Source: Streptomyces sp. ERV7
GTDB lineage: Bacteria; Actinomycetota; Actinomycetes; Streptomycetales; Streptomycetaceae
Direction: 5' to 3'
Length of the DNA: 64,000 nucleotides
Assembly (NCBI RefSeq): GCF_001653515.1
Contig: NZ_LYOY01000040.1
Span: 1,364,001-1,428,000, forward strand
Position numbers and translations under genes: made by a program. The notes beneath the pieces were generated by a model. That model had not been told where the DNA came from and did not search any database. It worked only from the letters and a program-made list of their open reading frames with translations. This document shows positions 25,273 to 34,170 of the stretch, piece after piece. The stretch's first letter is position 1. Each line of letters starts with the position of its first letter.

Positions 25273-27277
25273 CGCCGCCGCCCGTCCCGGAGAGCCCCGC
25301 GCGGCTCTCCGGGCGCGCCGACTGGAGCAGATACGGCACGTCGATGACGGCGACGCCCGGGGTGAACAGCAGCCTCGCCTTGAGCCGCAGCGCGTTCTGG
25401 TTGTGCAGCGGCTGCTCCCACCAGTGGCCCACGATGTACTCGGGGATGACCACGGAGACCATCGCGTCCGGGTCGGCCGACGCCCGCTCCTGGACGTAGG
25501 CGATGACCGGGGAGACCACTTCGCGGTACGGCGAGTGCAGGATCCTCAGCGGTACGTCGAGGTCGTGCTCGTCCCACTGCCGCCGCAGCCGCTCGGCGTC
25601 CTCGTCCGCCGCGACCGTGAGGGCGGTCAGCGTGCTGGGCCGCAGCGCCTGCGCGAAGCCGATCGCCTTCAGGGTGGGCGCGTGCACCGAGGCGACCAGG
25701 ACCAGCACATGGTGGCGGGCGGGCTTGCGCGGCCTGTCCCGCGGCGAGACGGCCACCTGCCGGGCCACCTGCTCGTAGTGCCGCCGCACCCCCTTCATCC
25801 CGACGAACAGCACCGGCATCGCGATGATCACCAGCCAGGCGCCGTGGGTGAACTTGGTGATGAGCACGATGACGAGGACCAGGCCGGTGAGGGTGGCGCC
25901 GACGGCGTTGATGGCGAGGGAGCGGTGGATTTCGCGCCGCCTCGGTGCCTCCGGGCCGGTGGCCAGCTCCTTGCGCCAGTGCCGGACCATGCCCGCCTGG
26001 GAGAGCGTGAAGGAGACGAAGACGCCGATGATGTAGAGCTGGATCAGCCGGGTGAGCTCGGCGTCGAAGGCGATGATCAGGGCGACGGCGGCGAGGGCCA
26101 GCAGCACGACGCCGTTGGAGTAGACGAGCCGGTCTCCCCGGTTGTAGAGCTGGCGCGGCGCGTACCGGTCCCGGGCGAGGATCGAGGCGAGCATCGGGAA
26201 GCCGTTGAAGGCGGTGTTGGCGGCGAGGACCAGGACGCCCGCGGTGAACGCCTGCACCAGGTAGAAGAGGAAGTCGACGTGGCCGAAGGTGGCCCGGGCG
26301 ATCTGGGCGAGCGCGGTCGAGGTGGCGGTGCCGGGCGGCAGCCCCAGCTCGGTCGGGTCCGCCGTCACATGCACCTTGTAGGTGAGGGCCAGCGTGGTGA
26401 TGCCCACGAACATCGTCACCGACAGGAAGCCCATCGCGGCCAGGGTCGCGGCCGCGTTGCGGCTCTTGGGCTTCTGGAAGGCGGGCACCCCGTTGCTGAT
26501 CGCCTCGACGCCGGTGAGCGCCGTACAGCCGGACGCGAACGCCCGCATCGCGAGCAGCACCAGGGCGATCCCCGTGTAGGTACCGGCCTGGTGGATCGGC
26601 AGGTGCGCCGACTCGGCCCGGATGGTGGTGCCGGTGGCCAGGCGGATGCCGGCGACCAGGAACATCACATAGATGACCGCGACGAAGCCGTAGGTGGGAA
26701 TGGCGAAGATACGGCCGGACTCGCGCACACCGCGCAGATTGAGCAGGGTCAGGACGGTGACGAAGCCCACGGACAGCGCCACTTGGTGGTCGTGGAGCGA
26801 GGGCACGGCCGAGGTGATGGCCGCGACCCCGGAGACGACCGACACGGCGACGGTGAGTACATAGTCGACGAGCAGGGCGCTCGCCGCGGTCAGGGCGGCG
26901 GTGGCGCCCAGGTTCTCGGCGCTCACCACATAGGCGCCGCCCCCGCCGGGATAGGCGTGGCAGGTCTGCCGGTAGGAGGCGACCACCACGACGAGCAGGA
27001 AGACGATCGCGGCCGCCGCGTACCAGGCCAGGTGCAGCAGCGTGACCCCGCCGAGCGCCAGGACGAGCAGGATCTCCTCGGTCGCGTACGCCACCGAGGA
27101 GAGCGGGTCGCTGCAGAAGATGGGCAGGGCCAGTCGTTTGGGCAGCAGCGTCTCGCCGAGCCGTGAGGTGTCCAGCGGACGCCCGACCAGTACCTGTTTG
27201 GCATTGAACCTGCGCATTTGCGCATCATCGACGTGCGAGAGCCCGCCCCGGCCGTACGACACGGCCGGGGTGGCCAT
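25262..27277 (-). CDS. APC-superfamily permease, KimA-like
   Basis: A 671-aa membrane protein: N-terminal motif VGRPLDTSRLGETLLPKRLA, then SDPLSSVAYATEEILLVL, about 12 membrane helices (PGGGGAYVVSAENLGATAAL) and a soluble C-terminal domain of about 150 residues from residue 500. This layout matches the KimA (YdaO)-type potassium importers of the amino-acid/polyamine/organocation group; an amino-acid substrate cannot be excluded. No ydaO riboswitch is seen upstream. The start at ATG 27277 is tentative; ATG 27217 also fits. Its stop overlaps the convergent gene's stop. Confidence 0.8.
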   Translation of the reverse strand: MATPAVSYGRGGLSHVDDAQMRRFNAKQVLVGRPLDTSRLGETLLPKRLALPIFCSDPLSSVAYATEEILLVLALGGVTLLHLAWYAAAAIVFLLVVVVASYRQTCHAYPGGGGAYVVSAENLGATAALTAASALLVDYVLTVAVSVVSGVAAITSAVPSLHDHQVALSVGFVTVLTLLNLRGVRESGRIFAIPTYGFVAVIYVMFLVAGIRLATGTTIRAESAHLPIHQAGTYTGIALVLLAMRAFASGCTALTGVEAISNGVPAFQKPKSRNAAATLAAMGFLSVTMFVGITTLALTYKVHVTADPTELGLPPGTATSTALAQIARATFGHVDFLFYLVQAFTAGVLVLAANTAFNGFPMLASILARDRYAPRQLYNRGDRLVYSNGVVLLALAAVALIIAFDAELTRLIQLYIIGVFVSFTLSQAGMVRHWRKELATGPEAPRRREIHRSLAINAVGATLTGLVLVIVLITKFTHGAWLVIIAMPVLFVGMKGVRRHYEQVARQVAVSPRDRPRKPARHHVLVLVASVHAPTLKAIGFAQALRPSTLTALTVAADEDAERLRRQWDEHDLDVPLRILHSPYREVVSPVIAYVQERASADPDAMVSVVIPEYIVGHWWEQPLHNQNALRLKARLLFTPGVAVIDVPYLLQSARPESRAGLSGTGGGVSP

Positions 27278-27315
27278 CCGGGTGGGCCCACTTCCGCGGG
27301 CCCTTCCGGGCCCGA

Positions 27316-28137
27316 TCAGCGCGCGGCGGGCGTGGCGGCGAAGCCGATCGGCGTACGGACCGTCGAGGGGCCGTGGTAGCGCGAGGCGAAGGCGACCAGC
27401 TCGCAGTTGTCCTTACGGCAGTCGGCCGCGCGCCCGTCGATGGTCGTGAAGGCGACGGAGACCGTGAGGTCCTGGTCGATCCGGCCCTGGTCGGTGGTGG
27501 CGGGCGGACGGCTGCCCGGGCGGCAGGCGAAGGTGTCCGTCGCGCCGGCCAGGCACTCCAGGACCGGGATGTGGTACTGCGGCTCGTACCGCTGTCCGCT
27601 CATATGGACGCTCTGCCCGTCCGTCAGCCCGCTGTTCGGCGTCGCCCGCAGGGTGGGCCGCGCCTCCAGCGGCGCGTGCGGCAGGAACTTCAGGGGCACG
27701 GTGGTGAGCACGGCGCCCGCGTTGTCGGTGAGCGCCAGCAGGCACCTGTCGGCGGCGGTCGCGGTCCGGCAGTCGACGGGTCCGGCCGGGGTGTCCAGGA
27801 TCGTGTAGAGCTTCTTGGGCGAGAGCTGATAGGTGCCGTCGGGGTAGACCCGGAACTGCCGCCCGGTGTTCTCGTCGCACGCCGTGCCCCCGCCGGAGGT
27901 GGCCACGCACTGCTCGACCCAGACGTACTCCTTCGGCGGGCCGCCGGTGATCCCGAAGCTGACGATGTCGCCGTCGCGGATGCCGGTCGTCCGGTCGACC
28001 TTGAGGGTGGGCCCGTCGGGCGCGGGGGCGGCCGAGCCGGGCTGCGCGCCGACGAGGGCGAGCGCGAGGGTGCCGCAGACGGCGACCGCGCCGAGGAGCG
28101 CGCGTCTCCGTCTGGTGCGGAGTGCGGTACGGGTCAT
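27316..28137 (-). CDS. Secreted protein with two neocarzinostatin-fold domains
   Basis: A 273-aa exported protein. A signal peptide (MTRTALRTRRRRALLGAVAV onward, cleavage near GSAA) is followed by two domains that follow the pattern of neocarzinostatin-type apoproteins. Domain 1 (about 42-150): GIRDGDIVSF, WVEQCVATSGGGTACD, VDCR-x7-CLLALTDNAG. Domain 2 (about 158-270): SGLTDGQSV, VLECLAGATDTFACRP, ADCRKDNCELVAF. Each keeps the two disulphide-forming Cys pairs of the family. Neocarzinostatin itself has one domain and holds an enediyne; no enediyne synthase is nearby, so this copy may bind another ligand or have a structural role. It lies 38 bases upstream of no other gene on its strand except the permease, which follows it. 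Confidence 0.75.
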   Translation of the reverse strand: MTRTALRTRRRRALLGAVAVCGTLALALVGAQPGSAAPAPDGPTLKVDRTTGIRDGDIVSFGITGGPPKEYVWVEQCVATSGGGTACDENTGRQFRVYPDGTYQLSPKKLYTILDTPAGPVDCRTATAADRCLLALTDNAGAVLTTVPLKFLPHAPLEARPTLRATPNSGLTDGQSVHMSGQRYEPQYHIPVLECLAGATDTFACRPGSRPPATTDQGRIDQDLTVSVAFTTIDGRAADCRKDNCELVAFASRYHGPSTVRTPIGFAATPAAR

Positions 28138-28510
28138 GGACTCGGCCTCCCAGCCGGTTGAGGGATGTGCGGGTTTCGCGTACATGCAGCCGACCGTCGG
28201 GGAGTTCGGTGACCGTGACCGGCTCACTGAGTCCGGCATCCGGCCCGGGCACCTCGCCCAGGGACAGCGCGGGCTCCGAGCCGGACAGCATCCTGGCGTG
28301 CGGACCGGGTGGCGGCCAGAGCACCTTTCGGTCAGCGCGGGACGACCGTGGCCGGAACGGCCGAGGACGGGGCGTCGGCCAATGCCCTTCCGCCGACGCG
28401 GGTTTCGTCGGTGACAACCGGAATGCACCTCGTCTTGCTTGTCATGACTCCGTCGATTCACACTCTGCTGTCACCGTCCGACGAACAGTCGCCCCCCACA
28501 GGAGGTCCCC
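28138..28510. other. Gene-free stretch with a possible coding relic
   Basis: 373 bases between divergent genes. On the minus strand about 28133-28297 reads protein-like (GEVPGPDAGLSEPVTVTELP, DGRLHVRETR), but has no start, runs into the next gene and matches nothing I know; it may be a worn gene end. From 28400 to 28505 the sequence is less GC-rich and probably holds the PI-PLC promoter. Confidence 0.4.
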
Positions 28511-29602
28511 GTGCCGGAATCCCTGCCCAGACGCCCCGTCACCCGCCTGCGCTCCGCGCTGGCCGGTGCCGTCGCCATCGGCCTGGGCCTCGCGCTCGTC
28601 GGCGCGGGCGGCGGCTCCAGCGCCTCCGCCGCCGCGGGCGAGAGCCTGCCGCTGTCCGGCGCCACCTCGTCGGGCCTGCACAACACCTATGACCCGGCGG
28701 CCTTCCGCTATCTGGCGCAGGCGCTCGACACCGGCACCTCCATGATCGAGCTCGATGTGTGGGACGACTTCATCACCAAGGAGTGGAAGGTCAGCCACTC
28801 CAACCCCCTGGGCAACAGCAACAACTGTGTCAACGCGAGCACACCCGCCCAGCTCTACTCCGGCAGCGCCAACAAGAACCTGGAGAGCTGTCTGGACGAC
28901 GTACGGGTCTGGCTCGCGGCCCACCCCGGGCATGGCCCACTCATGATCAAGCTGGAGATGAAGGCCGGGTTCCAGTCCCGCTTCGGCCTCGGCCCGGCCC
29001 AGTTGGACCAGGCGATCAGCGCCCACCTCGGCTCGGCCGTCTTCCGCCCGGCCGACCTGCTGGCCAAGCCGGGCGGCGGCCAGTACGCCACCCTCGACGA
29101 GGCGGCCACGGCCGGGAACTGGCCCACCCGCGAGCAGCTCGCCGGAAAGGTGATCCTGGAGATCATCCCCGGCACGGTCGAGGAGGGCAATCCGACCGAC
29201 ACCCTGTGGACCGACAAGGAGTACGCGACGTATCTGCGCGATCTGCACTCCGCCGGGCGCACCGCCCAGGCCCAGATCTTCCCCACGGTCCACGGCGCCC
29301 GGCCCGGCGACCCGCGCACCCGCTACGCGGACGCCTCACTGCGCCCGTGGTTCGTCCTGTTCGACGGTGACGCCGCCACCTACCTCAACGGCACGATCGA
29401 CACCGCCTGGTACGACGCCCGCCACTATCTGCTGGTGATGACCGATGCCCACAGCGTCGCACCGGCCCTGGACGGCAAGAACCCGCCCCCGGCCGACGCC
29501 CAGGCCCGTATCGCCCTGCTGGCCAAGTCCCACGCGACCATCGCCTCCAACGACTGGACCGCGCTTCCCCAGGTCCAGGGCCTGACGCTGCCCCGAGGCT
29601 GA
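28511..29602 (+). CDS. Secreted PI-PLC-like phosphodiesterase (Ca2+-dependent PI-PLC-C1 family)
   Basis: A 363-aa enzyme with a signal peptide (cleavage near ASA at about 40). The TIM-barrel phosphodiesterase core is clear: H57 (SSGLHNTYD) and H96 (VSHSNPLG) are the catalytic pair, E80 and D82 (MIELDVWDD) likely bind the metal, and PLMIKLEMKA and VILEIIPG form later strands. Such Ca2+-dependent enzymes cleave phosphatidylinositol or related glycerophosphodiesters outside the cell. AGGAGG lies five bases before GTG 28511. A 10-bp hairpin terminator follows. Confidence 0.85.
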   Translation: MPESLPRRPVTRLRSALAGAVAIGLGLALVGAGGGSSASAAAGESLPLSGATSSGLHNTYDPAAFRYLAQALDTGTSMIELDVWDDFITKEWKVSHSNPLGNSNNCVNASTPAQLYSGSANKNLESCLDDVRVWLAAHPGHGPLMIKLEMKAGFQSRFGLGPAQLDQAISAHLGSAVFRPADLLAKPGGGQYATLDEAATAGNWPTREQLAGKVILEIIPGTVEEGNPTDTLWTDKEYATYLRDLHSAGRTAQAQIFPTVHGARPGDPRTRYADASLRPWFVLFDGDAATYLNGTIDTAWYDARHYLLVMTDAHSVAPALDGKNPPPADAQARIALLAKSHATIASNDWTALPQVQGLTLPRG

Positions 29603-29621
29603 CGCCGGGCAGCAGTTCACC

Positions 29622-29651
29622 GGGGCCGCCCCACCCATGCCGGGCGGCCCC
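29622..29651. terminator. Terminator hairpin after the PI-PLC-like gene
   Basis: GGGGCCGCCC (29622-29631) pairs perfectly with 29642-29651 around a ten-base loop, 20 bases after the stop. No T-run. Confidence 0.6.
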
Positions 29652-29690
29652 GCCGCACACCGCCGGACCGGCGTCGGTGATCATGGAAGG

Positions 29691-30509
29691 GTGCGCCCCG
29701 TACCCCTTTGCGTCCTCAGCAGCTCCGCCCCGCCTCGCGTGGAGCACGGCCATGACCCCGAACTGTTCGTCCAGATAGGTTCGTTGACCAAGACCCTGAC
29801 CGGCACCCTGCTGGTCCGCCTCGCCGTCGCGGGCGCGCTCGGGCTCGACGATCCGATCGAACGCTTTCTGCCCGCACCCGCGGGCGCCGGCATCACCCTG
29901 CGGCATCTGGCCGCCCACACCTCCGGCCTGCCCCGGCTGCCTCCGGGCCTCAACCGCCGTGACCCGTATGCCCCGTTCGACGCCGAGGCGCTCGACGCCC
30001 TGGTCCGACGCCTCGACACCCTGGCCACCACACCGCCGGGAGAGCGCGAGGAGTACTCCAACTTCGGCTACGCGGTGCTCGGTTCGGCCCTGGCCGCCGC
30101 GGGAGGCGCCCCCTACGAGCAACTGCTCCGCGAGTACGTACTGGGCCCGATCGACCTCACCGACGTCACCTCCACCCCGGCGCCGGAGCGGCGCCTGGTC
30201 GCACGGGGGCTCTTCGGCCGCCCCGTCCGACCGTGGACCATGACCGGGGCGATCCTCCCGGCCGGAGGCCTGTGGGCCACCCCGGTCGCCGCCTCCCAGC
30301 TGGTCACCTCGCTGCTCGTCGAACGCCGCCTCGGCGAGCCCGCCCCGTCCTGGCAGCGGGCCGGGCGCCTGCTCTGGCACAACGGGGCGACCAAGGACGC
30401 CTCCGTCTTCGCGGGCGCCCTGCCGAACGGCACCTGGGTCCTCGTCCACCGGCTCGGCGGCGACCCCGACGCCACCGACAGGATCGGAATCGATCACCTG
30501 AAGGTATGA
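29691..30509 (+). CDS. Serine hydrolase, beta-lactamase/class C PBP family
   Basis: A 272-aa protein with the class C signatures: S31-x-x-K34 (GSLTKTLTG), Y122-S-N124 (EEYSNFGYAVLG) and, near the end, HNGATKDASVF in the position of the KTG/HxG triad. The protein is short (the family is usually 350-400 aa) and has no signal peptide, so it is probably a cytoplasmic esterase or peptidase, not a drug-resistance enzyme. I chose GTG 29691, preceded by GGAAGG, although this spacing is tight. The first 22 residues are atypical and might be a replaced N-terminus. Confidence 0.7.
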   Translation: MRPVPLCVLSSSAPPRVEHGHDPELFVQIGSLTKTLTGTLLVRLAVAGALGLDDPIERFLPAPAGAGITLRHLAAHTSGLPRLPPGLNRRDPYAPFDAEALDALVRRLDTLATTPPGEREEYSNFGYAVLGSALAAAGGAPYEQLLREYVLGPIDLTDVTSTPAPERRLVARGLFGRPVRPWTMTGAILPAGGLWATPVAASQLVTSLLVERRLGEPAPSWQRAGRLLWHNGATKDASVFAGALPNGTWVLVHRLGGDPDATDRIGIDHLKV

Positions 30510-30528
30510 CGCAGGTCACCTTTCGGCC

Positions 30529-30555
30529 TGTCACGTCCGCGCGCCTCCGCTTGTC
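30529..30555 (+). promoter_or_regulatory. Candidate ECF41 promoter
   Basis: TGTCACG and TGTC are separated by 16 bases. The ECF41 promoter, as I recall it, is TGTCACA-N16-CGTC, so each element differs by one base. It stands 45 bases before the epimerase start and fits autoregulation of the sigma factor operon. Confidence 0.55.
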
Positions 30556-30599
30556 CCATGAGCATCACCACGGCAGGAACGCGAGAGGGAGACAAGGCG

Positions 30600-31514
30600 A
30601 TGAGGATTCTGCTGGCAGGGGCGAGCGGGGTGCTGGGGCAGCGGGCCGTGCGGGAGCTGACCGCCGCGGGCCACGAGGTGGCCGGACTCGGACGCGGCGC
30701 GTCCAACACCGTACGGGCGGACCTGCTTGACGGGGACGCGGTGCTGCGCGCGGTCGACGGGATGGCGTTCGACGTCGTCATCCACGCCGCCACCGCGCTC
30801 CAGGGCACGTCCCTGATCCGCCACCAGGAGATGGCGGGCACCAACGCCCTGCGGGTGAAGGGCACGGCCAACCTGCTGGCCGCCGCCCGGGCCACCGGCG
30901 CCCGCCGGATCGTCCTGGAGAACATGATGTTCGGCTACGGCTACGGCGACCACGGCGCCCGGCCCCTCACCGAGGACGGCACACGCTTCGGCCCGGCGGG
31001 GACCAACGCCTGGCTGGAGCAGCACGTCGGCGCCATGCGCGCCAAGGAGGAGCTGGCCTTCACCGCCGACGGGATCGACGCGGTCAGCCTGCGCTTCGGC
31101 CTCTTCTACGGCAAGGACGTCACCGACACCACCATTCTCACCATGCTGCGCAAGCGCAGGCTCCCGGTCGTCGCCGACCACGGCCGGCAGCTGGCGTGGG
31201 TGAACGTGGACGACGCGGCCCGCGCGCTCGCGGCCGCCGTCGAACGCGGCCGCCCCTCGGGGGCGTACAACATCGCCGACGATCTGCCGACCGGCTTCGG
31301 CACCCATGTCCGCGCCGTCGCCGAGGCGTTCGGCGCACCGGCTCCCCTGCGCGTCCCGCTGTGGCTGCTCAGGGCCGCCCCGCTCGCCCACACCGTCATG
31401 GCGACCAATCTGCGTCTGGACAGCAGCAAGGCCAAGGAAGAGCTGGGCTGGCAGCCGAGCCAGGCGGACAGCGTCGAAGGGGTTCGCTCGCTTGCCCGCA
31501 CCCTGGGTGTCTGA
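30600..31514 (+). CDS. NAD(P)-dependent epimerase/oxidoreductase, ECF41 partner
   Basis: A 304-aa extended short-chain dehydrogenase. The N-terminal Rossmann motif is GASGVLGQRAVRELTAAGHEV, followed by VVIHAATALQG and a substrate-side C-terminal half with AWVNVDDAARALAAAVERG. The strict Y-x3-K is not obvious, so the activity may be atypical. The gene ends 13 bases before an ECF41 sigma factor; ECF41 genes are almost always paired with a carboxymuconolactone decarboxylase, oxidoreductase or epimerase, and this is the epimerase version. ATG 30600 lies after GGGAGACAAGG, which rules out the earlier in-frame ATG at 30558. Confidence 0.85.
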   Translation: MRILLAGASGVLGQRAVRELTAAGHEVAGLGRGASNTVRADLLDGDAVLRAVDGMAFDVVIHAATALQGTSLIRHQEMAGTNALRVKGTANLLAAARATGARRIVLENMMFGYGYGDHGARPLTEDGTRFGPAGTNAWLEQHVGAMRAKEELAFTADGIDAVSLRFGLFYGKDVTDTTILTMLRKRRLPVVADHGRQLAWVNVDDAARALAAAVERGRPSGAYNIADDLPTGFGTHVRAVAEAFGAPAPLRVPLWLLRAAPLAHTVMATNLRLDSSKAKEELGWQPSQADSVEGVRSLARTLGV

Positions 31515-31527
31515 CAGCCTGACCGCC

Positions 31528-32421
31528 GTGATCCATGCGACCGCCGAAGACGCCGCCCCCGACCCGTTCGACGAACACCGACGCCTGCTGTTCGCCACCG
31601 CCTACCGCATGCTCGGCAGTGTCAGCGACGCCGAGGACATCCTCCAGGACACCTGGCTCAAGTGGTCCCAGACCGACCGGAGCGGGGTCCGGCACGCCAA
31701 GGCGTATCTCATACGCACGGTCACCAACCTCTCGCTGAACCGGCTCACCTCGGCCGCGGTCACCCGCGAGGCGTACGTCGGCCCCTGGCTGCCCGAACCC
31801 TGGCTCACCACTCCCGACATCGCCGAGGAGGCGGAGTTGGCCGACACCGTCTCCATGGCGATGCTGGTCGTCCTGGAAACCCTCAGCCCCGTCGAACGGG
31901 CGGTGTTCCTGCTGCGCGAGGTCTTCGGCTACAGCCATGCGGAGATCGCCGAGGTCCTCGACCGCCCGGAGCCGACGATCCGTCAGATCGCCCACCGCGC
32001 CCGCGCGCACGTCCAGGCGCGACGCCCCCGGTACGACACCGACGCGGAGCAGCGCTCCCTGGTCACCCGTCGTTTCATCGCCGCCTGCCAGGGCGGCGAC
32101 CTCAACGCCGTGATGGAACTGCTCGCCCCCGATGTGACCGCCTGGTCGGACGGCGGCGGCAAGGTCACCGCCGCCCGCCGGCCGGTGCACACCGCCGACC
32201 ATGTGGCCCGCTGGGTGCTCGGCGTCCTCGCCAAGCCGGGTGTCGAAGCCCTGAGGGTCCGGCCCGCGCTCCTCAACGGCGAGCGCGGCCTGCTCCTCCA
32301 CGTGGACGGCCGCCCGGTGGGCGCGCTCTGCTTCGACCTGCTGGACGGACGCATCCACCAGCTGTGCTTCCAGTTCAACCCCGACAAGCTGGCCGGTCTG
32401 CGGCCCGGCCACGGCGACTGA
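31528..32421 (+). CDS. ECF41-group RNA polymerase sigma factor with SnoaL-like C-terminal domain
   Basis: A 297-aa sigma factor: region 2 (about 16-80; LLFATAYRMLGSVSDAEDIL), region 4 (about 112-165; PVERAVFLLREVFGYSHAEI) and a C-terminal NTF2/SnoaL-like extension (about 175-290). All three group signatures are visible: WLPEP (87-91), DGGGK (208-212) and NPDKL (284-288). In this group the extension replaces an anti-sigma factor and tunes activity from within the protein. No anti-sigma gene is present, as expected. GTG 31528 directly follows the epimerase gene. The signal sensed is unknown. Confidence 0.92.
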   Translation: MIHATAEDAAPDPFDEHRRLLFATAYRMLGSVSDAEDILQDTWLKWSQTDRSGVRHAKAYLIRTVTNLSLNRLTSAAVTREAYVGPWLPEPWLTTPDIAEEAELADTVSMAMLVVLETLSPVERAVFLLREVFGYSHAEIAEVLDRPEPTIRQIAHRARAHVQARRPRYDTDAEQRSLVTRRFIAACQGGDLNAVMELLAPDVTAWSDGGGKVTAARRPVHTADHVARWVLGVLAKPGVEALRVRPALLNGERGLLLHVDGRPVGALCFDLLDGRIHQLCFQFNPDKLAGLRPGHGD

Positions 32422-32478
32422 CCGGGCCGAGGGCGAGGGCCCGCTGCCTCAGTGCGCGTCAGTGCGCGTCAGTGCGCC

Positions 32479-34032
32479 TCAGTGCGCGTTCTCCGTGGGG
32501 CGCAGGTCCCTGGGTATCCACGCCCAGACCATCGCGGCGGCGGCGAGCGCGAGACCCGCGGCGACCAGGAAGGCTGGCGTCACCGCCGCGCTGTAGGCGG
32601 ACGAGACGGTGTCGAGCAGCGCCTTGCCGGCCGGGCCGCCTATCTCGTCGGCCATGTGCGCGGCTTCGCCGACGGAGTCACGCACCTTGTCCGCGGCCGG
32701 CCCTGCCAGGTCGAGCGAGGGCAGCCCGGCCGTGTACAGGGCGGTGGCGAGGCTGCCGAGGATGGCCACGCCCATGGCCGCGCCCAGTTCGTAGCAGGTC
32801 TCCTCGATCGCCGCCGCTCCGCCCACGTCGTCCGTGGGCGCGGCGGCCATGAGGGTCACGGACGCCACCGTGGTGGCCACACCGACGCCGAGTCCGAGCA
32901 CCGCCAGGGCTGTGCCGAAGGCCGGGTATCCCACCGTCGCGAACTGCTGGACGACCCAGGGCAGGGCGAGCCCCGCCGCCATCGCGACCAGTCCGGCGCC
33001 CATCACATGCCGGATGGGGAAGCGCTGCATCAGCACGGGCGTGGTCATCGAGGTGACGATCAGGCCGAGCGGCGCGGGCAGCAGCCGCACACCGGCCTGC
33101 AACGGGGTGTACCCCTGCGCGTACTGGAACCACTGCGTCACCAGGAAGAGCACCGCGCCCATGCCGACCATGCCGAGGAAGATGGCGGTGGCGGCGAGGC
33201 TGAAGGAGCGGTTGGCGAACAGCCGGACCTGGAGGAGGGGCACCTCCAGGCGGAGTTGCCGGCGTACGAACACGGTCAGGGAGATCGCCGCGACGGCCAG
33301 CAGGATCCACGGGAACGGGTCGTCGACACCGCTCTTGCCGAGCTGTTTGATCCCGCCCGCGAGGGCGAGCATGCCAACGATCGACTGCCCCACGCCCCAC
33401 CAGTCCCACTTGCCGCTCCGCGCGGAACGCGACTCGGGCAGGAACCACAGGCCGAACCCGATCACCAGCGCCGCGACGGGGATGTTGAGCAGGAACGCCG
33501 ACTGCCAGCCGTGGTCCTGGACGAGCAGACCGCCGATGATCGGCCCCAGGGCCATTCCGCCGCCGAGGACCGCGGCCCACACCGCGTACGCGAACGCCCT
33601 CTCGCGCGCGTCCGTGAAGACGTCCCGCAGGATCGAGAGCGTGGACGGCATGATCGCCGCGCCGCCGACGCCGAGCAGGGCTCGCGCGCCGATGACATGC
33701 CAGGCCTCGGTGGCGAACACGGCGAGCAGCGAGGCGAGCGCGAAGATCCCGAAGCCGACCAGGAGCAGGCGCTTGCGCCCCCAGCGGTCGCCGAGGCCAC
33801 CTGCGGTGACGAGCAGGCCCGAGAGGGCCAGGGCGTAGACATCGATGATCCAGAGCTGTTCGACCGAGCCGGGCTGGAGGTCCGCCACCAGCGACGGGAA
33901 GGCCACGTTGAGGATCGTGGTGTCCATGGCGATCAGCAGAAGGCTCCCGGAGAGGATCGTCAGGACGATCCAACGCCGGGGATCCAGGCGCTCGGTGAGG
34001 TCGGCGGCGGGCCGGGAGACAGGGGCGTACAT
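32479..34032 (-). CDS. DHA2-family MFS exporter (14 TM)
   Basis: A 517-aa EmrB/QacA-type drug:proton antiporter. Motif A variant GGLGDRWGRKRLLLVGF follows TM2; the first helix carries LLIAMDTTILNVAFPSL, motif D1 of the 14-TM branch; motif C-like GPIIGGLLVQDHGWQSAFLLNIP is in TM5. The start is ATG 34032, residue 1 of MYAPVSRPAADL. It follows a TetR-family gene on the same strand and is most likely repressed by it. The direct repeats TGCGCGTCAG/TGCGCCTCAG at 32453-32480 lie at its 3' end. Confidence 0.88.
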   Translation of the reverse strand: MYAPVSRPAADLTERLDPRRWIVLTILSGSLLLIAMDTTILNVAFPSLVADLQPGSVEQLWIIDVYALALSGLLVTAGGLGDRWGRKRLLLVGFGIFALASLLAVFATEAWHVIGARALLGVGGAAIMPSTLSILRDVFTDARERAFAYAVWAAVLGGGMALGPIIGGLLVQDHGWQSAFLLNIPVAALVIGFGLWFLPESRSARSGKWDWWGVGQSIVGMLALAGGIKQLGKSGVDDPFPWILLAVAAISLTVFVRRQLRLEVPLLQVRLFANRSFSLAATAIFLGMVGMGAVLFLVTQWFQYAQGYTPLQAGVRLLPAPLGLIVTSMTTPVLMQRFPIRHVMGAGLVAMAAGLALPWVVQQFATVGYPAFGTALAVLGLGVGVATTVASVTLMAAAPTDDVGGAAAIEETCYELGAAMGVAILGSLATALYTAGLPSLDLAGPAADKVRDSVGEAAHMADEIGGPAGKALLDTVSSAYSAAVTPAFLVAAGLALAAAAMVWAWIPRDLRPTENAH

Positions 34033-34170
34033 GGGGGTTCCGTTCGGAGCTGGAGCTATAGCTGCAAGGAAGCGGTTCGTTGGAAGTGGTTCGCCGGAAG
34101 TGGTCGGTGCGAAGGCCGCACCGGCCCACGAGGTGCCGCCGGGCGACACGGGTCAATGGGGACGCTGTTG

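Noticed and set aside
27316..28137. Part of an enediyne biosynthetic cluster
   Set aside because: No polyketide synthase, tailoring or resistance gene is near; only the carrier fold is present.
28133..28297. Coding relic on the minus strand upstream of the neocarzinostatin-fold gene
   Set aside because: Protein-like composition only; no start, no recognisable family, so it is listed as uncertain, not as a gene.
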